From contig JBAXOB010000001.1 of assembly GCA_037133475.1 (NCBI GenBank), positions 62,001 through 126,000 of the forward strand: DNA of 64,000 nt, read 5' to 3'. Below the pieces are notes generated by a model, which worked only from the letters and a program-made list of their open reading frames with translations, had not been told where the DNA came from and searched no databases. Numbering within the stretch: the first letter of the stretch is position 1; each line of letters starts with the position of its first letter. A program made the translations under genes and the position numbers. This document shows positions 62,918 through 64,000 of the stretch, piece after piece. This DNA is from CAIVAT01 sp037133475 (GTDB lineage: Bacteria; Bacteroidota; Bacteroidia; Bacteroidales; FEN-979).

Positions 62918-63277
62918 AATCTCCTTCGTTCAAAAGTATAGAAAAATTTTTCTTCTTCCAATTTGCCAGGGAAATTTGTCATGGAAAAAATTGTAAATTT
63001 TTCAGGTTTTCATACAATAGCCTTTGATGGTGAACAGGTTGCCGTTTCGGAGGGGTTTTTCAAATTTCCCGGTTGCTGGTACACACCATTTTTGCCTGGT
63101 CCACGTATAAAATTATTTATAATTTTGATGATTGATTTGGTCTTAACCAGCTTTATCAAGGTGAAGGCACACCTTTCAACCGGATGTTATTTTTCACAGC
63201 GGCACTGCGAGAATCCTGATTTTCAGGCTTGGTTTTGTCACCGGGAAAAGGTGAAATTTTTTGAATCATTCAGTTCA
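62918..63277. other. 360-base AT-rich gap before the last gene
   Basis: Holds the kinase promoter at its left end. A frame is open in phase with the next gene from an ATG at 62981, giving 99 extra codons. Its translation is cysteine- and phenylalanine-rich with no signal peptide, so I regard it as chance. TAATTTTG at 63120-63127 could be a -7 element for the gene at 63278, but without a good -33 box. Confidence 0.45.
62931..62961 (-). promoter_or_regulatory. Promoter of the histidine kinase gene
   Basis: On the minus strand TTG (62961-62959), 20 bases, TACTTTTG (62938-62931). Full match. Initiation near 62924 leaves about 37 bases to the ATG at 62887 and only about 7 to the TTG at 62917. Confidence 0.65.
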
Positions 63278-64000
63278 ATGACCTACCAGCGGATTTATAG
63301 AAAGAATCTTTACCCTTCTGCTTCAGCTATCATACTGGTATTGTTGATATTAAGCAGCACCGGTCTCTGCTCCCCATCCCAACCGCGTTCACCTGCAACT
63401 CCTGTTTCTTCCAGCCTTAATCCCGCGCAGGAGGATTCCATCATCCAGTTCAACCAGGTTGGCTCTTTCGGATTGCATGTCAATGGCATCCGTGCTGCCG
63501 TTATGACAAGCACCACCGGCTTCACCACGAGCTACACTTACCGGAACTTCGATGGTTACCGGGCCCACAACAATGATTATTCGCATAATTTCGACCTCAA
63601 CTTTGAAACTGCAACGACAGCCCGTTCCAACCTCCGGGTGGTGCTGCATTACCTGAACGGGGTTCAGAAACGGCCGGGTTCGCTGACCAGGAGCGAATTT
63701 GACAGTGTCCCGTTCCAGGCCGATCCGCGCGCGGTAAGCCGCGATGAAAAAAGGATAACCCAAAAGGGGCAGCTTGATCTCGGCTATGACCTAAAATTCG
63801 GCAGGTCGTTAAACCAGAAAATCGAGATTTCAGGGAACGGGCAGATTGAATATTTTGAGCGCTCCACCAAGGAATTCAAGATCACAACCCGCTACATCAT
63901 GGGGCTCAGGACCAACTATGTGTGCACTTTTCATCTCTGGAACAGGAGCAGTGAATTCACTGCCGGGGTGGAGTTGTTCCACCAGCCTGAACGGAAGGAG
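63278..64000 (+). CDS. TonB-receptor-like outer-membrane barrel, 3' end outside window
   Basis: At least 241 residues, open to the right edge. A signal-like segment (SASAIILVLLILSSTGLCS) is followed by a Ser/Pro linker. The rest reads like the beta-barrel of a TonB-dependent receptor, for example YTYRNFDGYRAHNNDYSHNF and GRSLNQKIEISGNGQIEYF. A plug domain and TonB box are not seen in the visible N-terminal part. This may be a plug-less relative, or a different barrel family. The assignment is by pattern only. Confidence 0.5.
   Translation, partial: MTYQRIYRKNLYPSASAIILVLLILSSTGLCSPSQPRSPATPVSSSLNPAQEDSIIQFNQVGSFGLHVNGIRAAVMTSTTGFTTSYTYRNFDGYRAHNNDYSHNFDLNFETATTARSNLRVVLHYLNGVQKRPGSLTRSEFDSVPFQADPRAVSRDEKRITQKGQLDLGYDLKFGRSLNQKIEISGNGQIEYFERSTKEFKITTRYIMGLRTNYVCTFHLWNRSSEFTAGVELFHQPERKE

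Noticed and set aside
62981..63277. 99-codon in-frame extension of the last gene
   Set aside because: AT-rich sequence with unusual cysteine and aromatic content; the signal peptide starting at 63278 would be buried in the middle of the protein.

Overview
The window looks like a chromosomal segment of a member of the phylum Bacteroidota, most likely class Bacteroidia. Four things point there. The promoters repeatedly follow the Bacteroidota form (TTTG or TTG about 19-20 bases before TAnnTTTG). Two secreted proteins end in type IX secretion (T9SS) sorting domains. Several families are typical of the phylum (DUF4270 next to glmS, DUF3667, a DksA-like protein with a degenerate zinc finger, M56-TonB proteins). 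The operon orders ileS-dksA-lspA and coaX-barrel-lptC-ppiD are also familiar in it. Base composition is close to balanced, except for an AT-rich patch at about 28.85-29.76 kb. I saw no rRNA, tRNA, CRISPR array, transposase or phage gene.

Layout. 0-5 kb: end of coaX, an outer-membrane barrel, lptC and a PpiD/SurA-like chaperone, then a clear terminator. 5-8.1 kb: F-ATPase beta and epsilon genes with a PKD lipoprotein, divergent from an M23/LysM peptidase. 8.1-14.5 kb: ileS-dksA-lspA operon, a nitroreductase, and a T9SS-exported endonuclease I. 14.7-17.6 kb: DUF177-rpmF-plsX-fabH fatty-acid/phospholipid operon. 17.7-22 kb: a proline dehydrogenase facing a 1077-residue oxidoreductase that fuses modules usually found as separate subunits. 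22-24.3 kb: three exported proteins of unknown function. 24.6-28.8 kb: a GT5-like half enzyme, a DUF4270 lipoprotein and glmS. 28.8-30.4 kb: AT-rich orphan genes and a lipoprotein. 30.4-37.6 kb: sodium-independent housekeeping genes (Fe/Mn superoxide dismutase and an S41 protease), then a TPR-BlaI-M56/TonB regulatory operon, with three copies of an interspersed CACAATG/CATTGTG repeat in the gaps. 37.2-43.4 kb: a decayed four-helix-bundle gene, an L-2-hydroxyglutarate oxidase/Ldh-type dehydrogenase pair, an NAD-dependent epimerase-like enzyme and an acyl-CoA ligase. 43.5-53.2 kb: an M16 peptidase, a retropepsin plus four-fold glycogen-binding-module operon, acetyl-CoA synthetase, a Ycf48-like T9SS cargo and a DUF3667 membrane protein. 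53.2-57.9 kb: a complete EmrAB-TolC-type efflux operon, divergent from its likely MarR regulator. 57.8-64 kb: a B12-binding-type radical SAM protein, DUF4197, a five-PAS histidine kinase and the start of a TonB-receptor-like barrel cut by the window edge.

How the genes fit together. Most of the window is core metabolism and envelope biogenesis. Regulation is readable at two points. The TPR-BlaI-M56 operon has a perfect inverted repeat over its -33 box. The efflux operon has a palindrome over its -33 box in the short gap shared with marR. The observations I rate most worth following are the altered GIHH signature in an IleRS2-type isoleucyl-tRNA synthetase, the five-cofactor fused oxidoreductase, the BlaI operator/promoter, the interspersed repeat family, and the retropepsin/CBM48 operon. 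I found no clear-cut new defence or mobile system.
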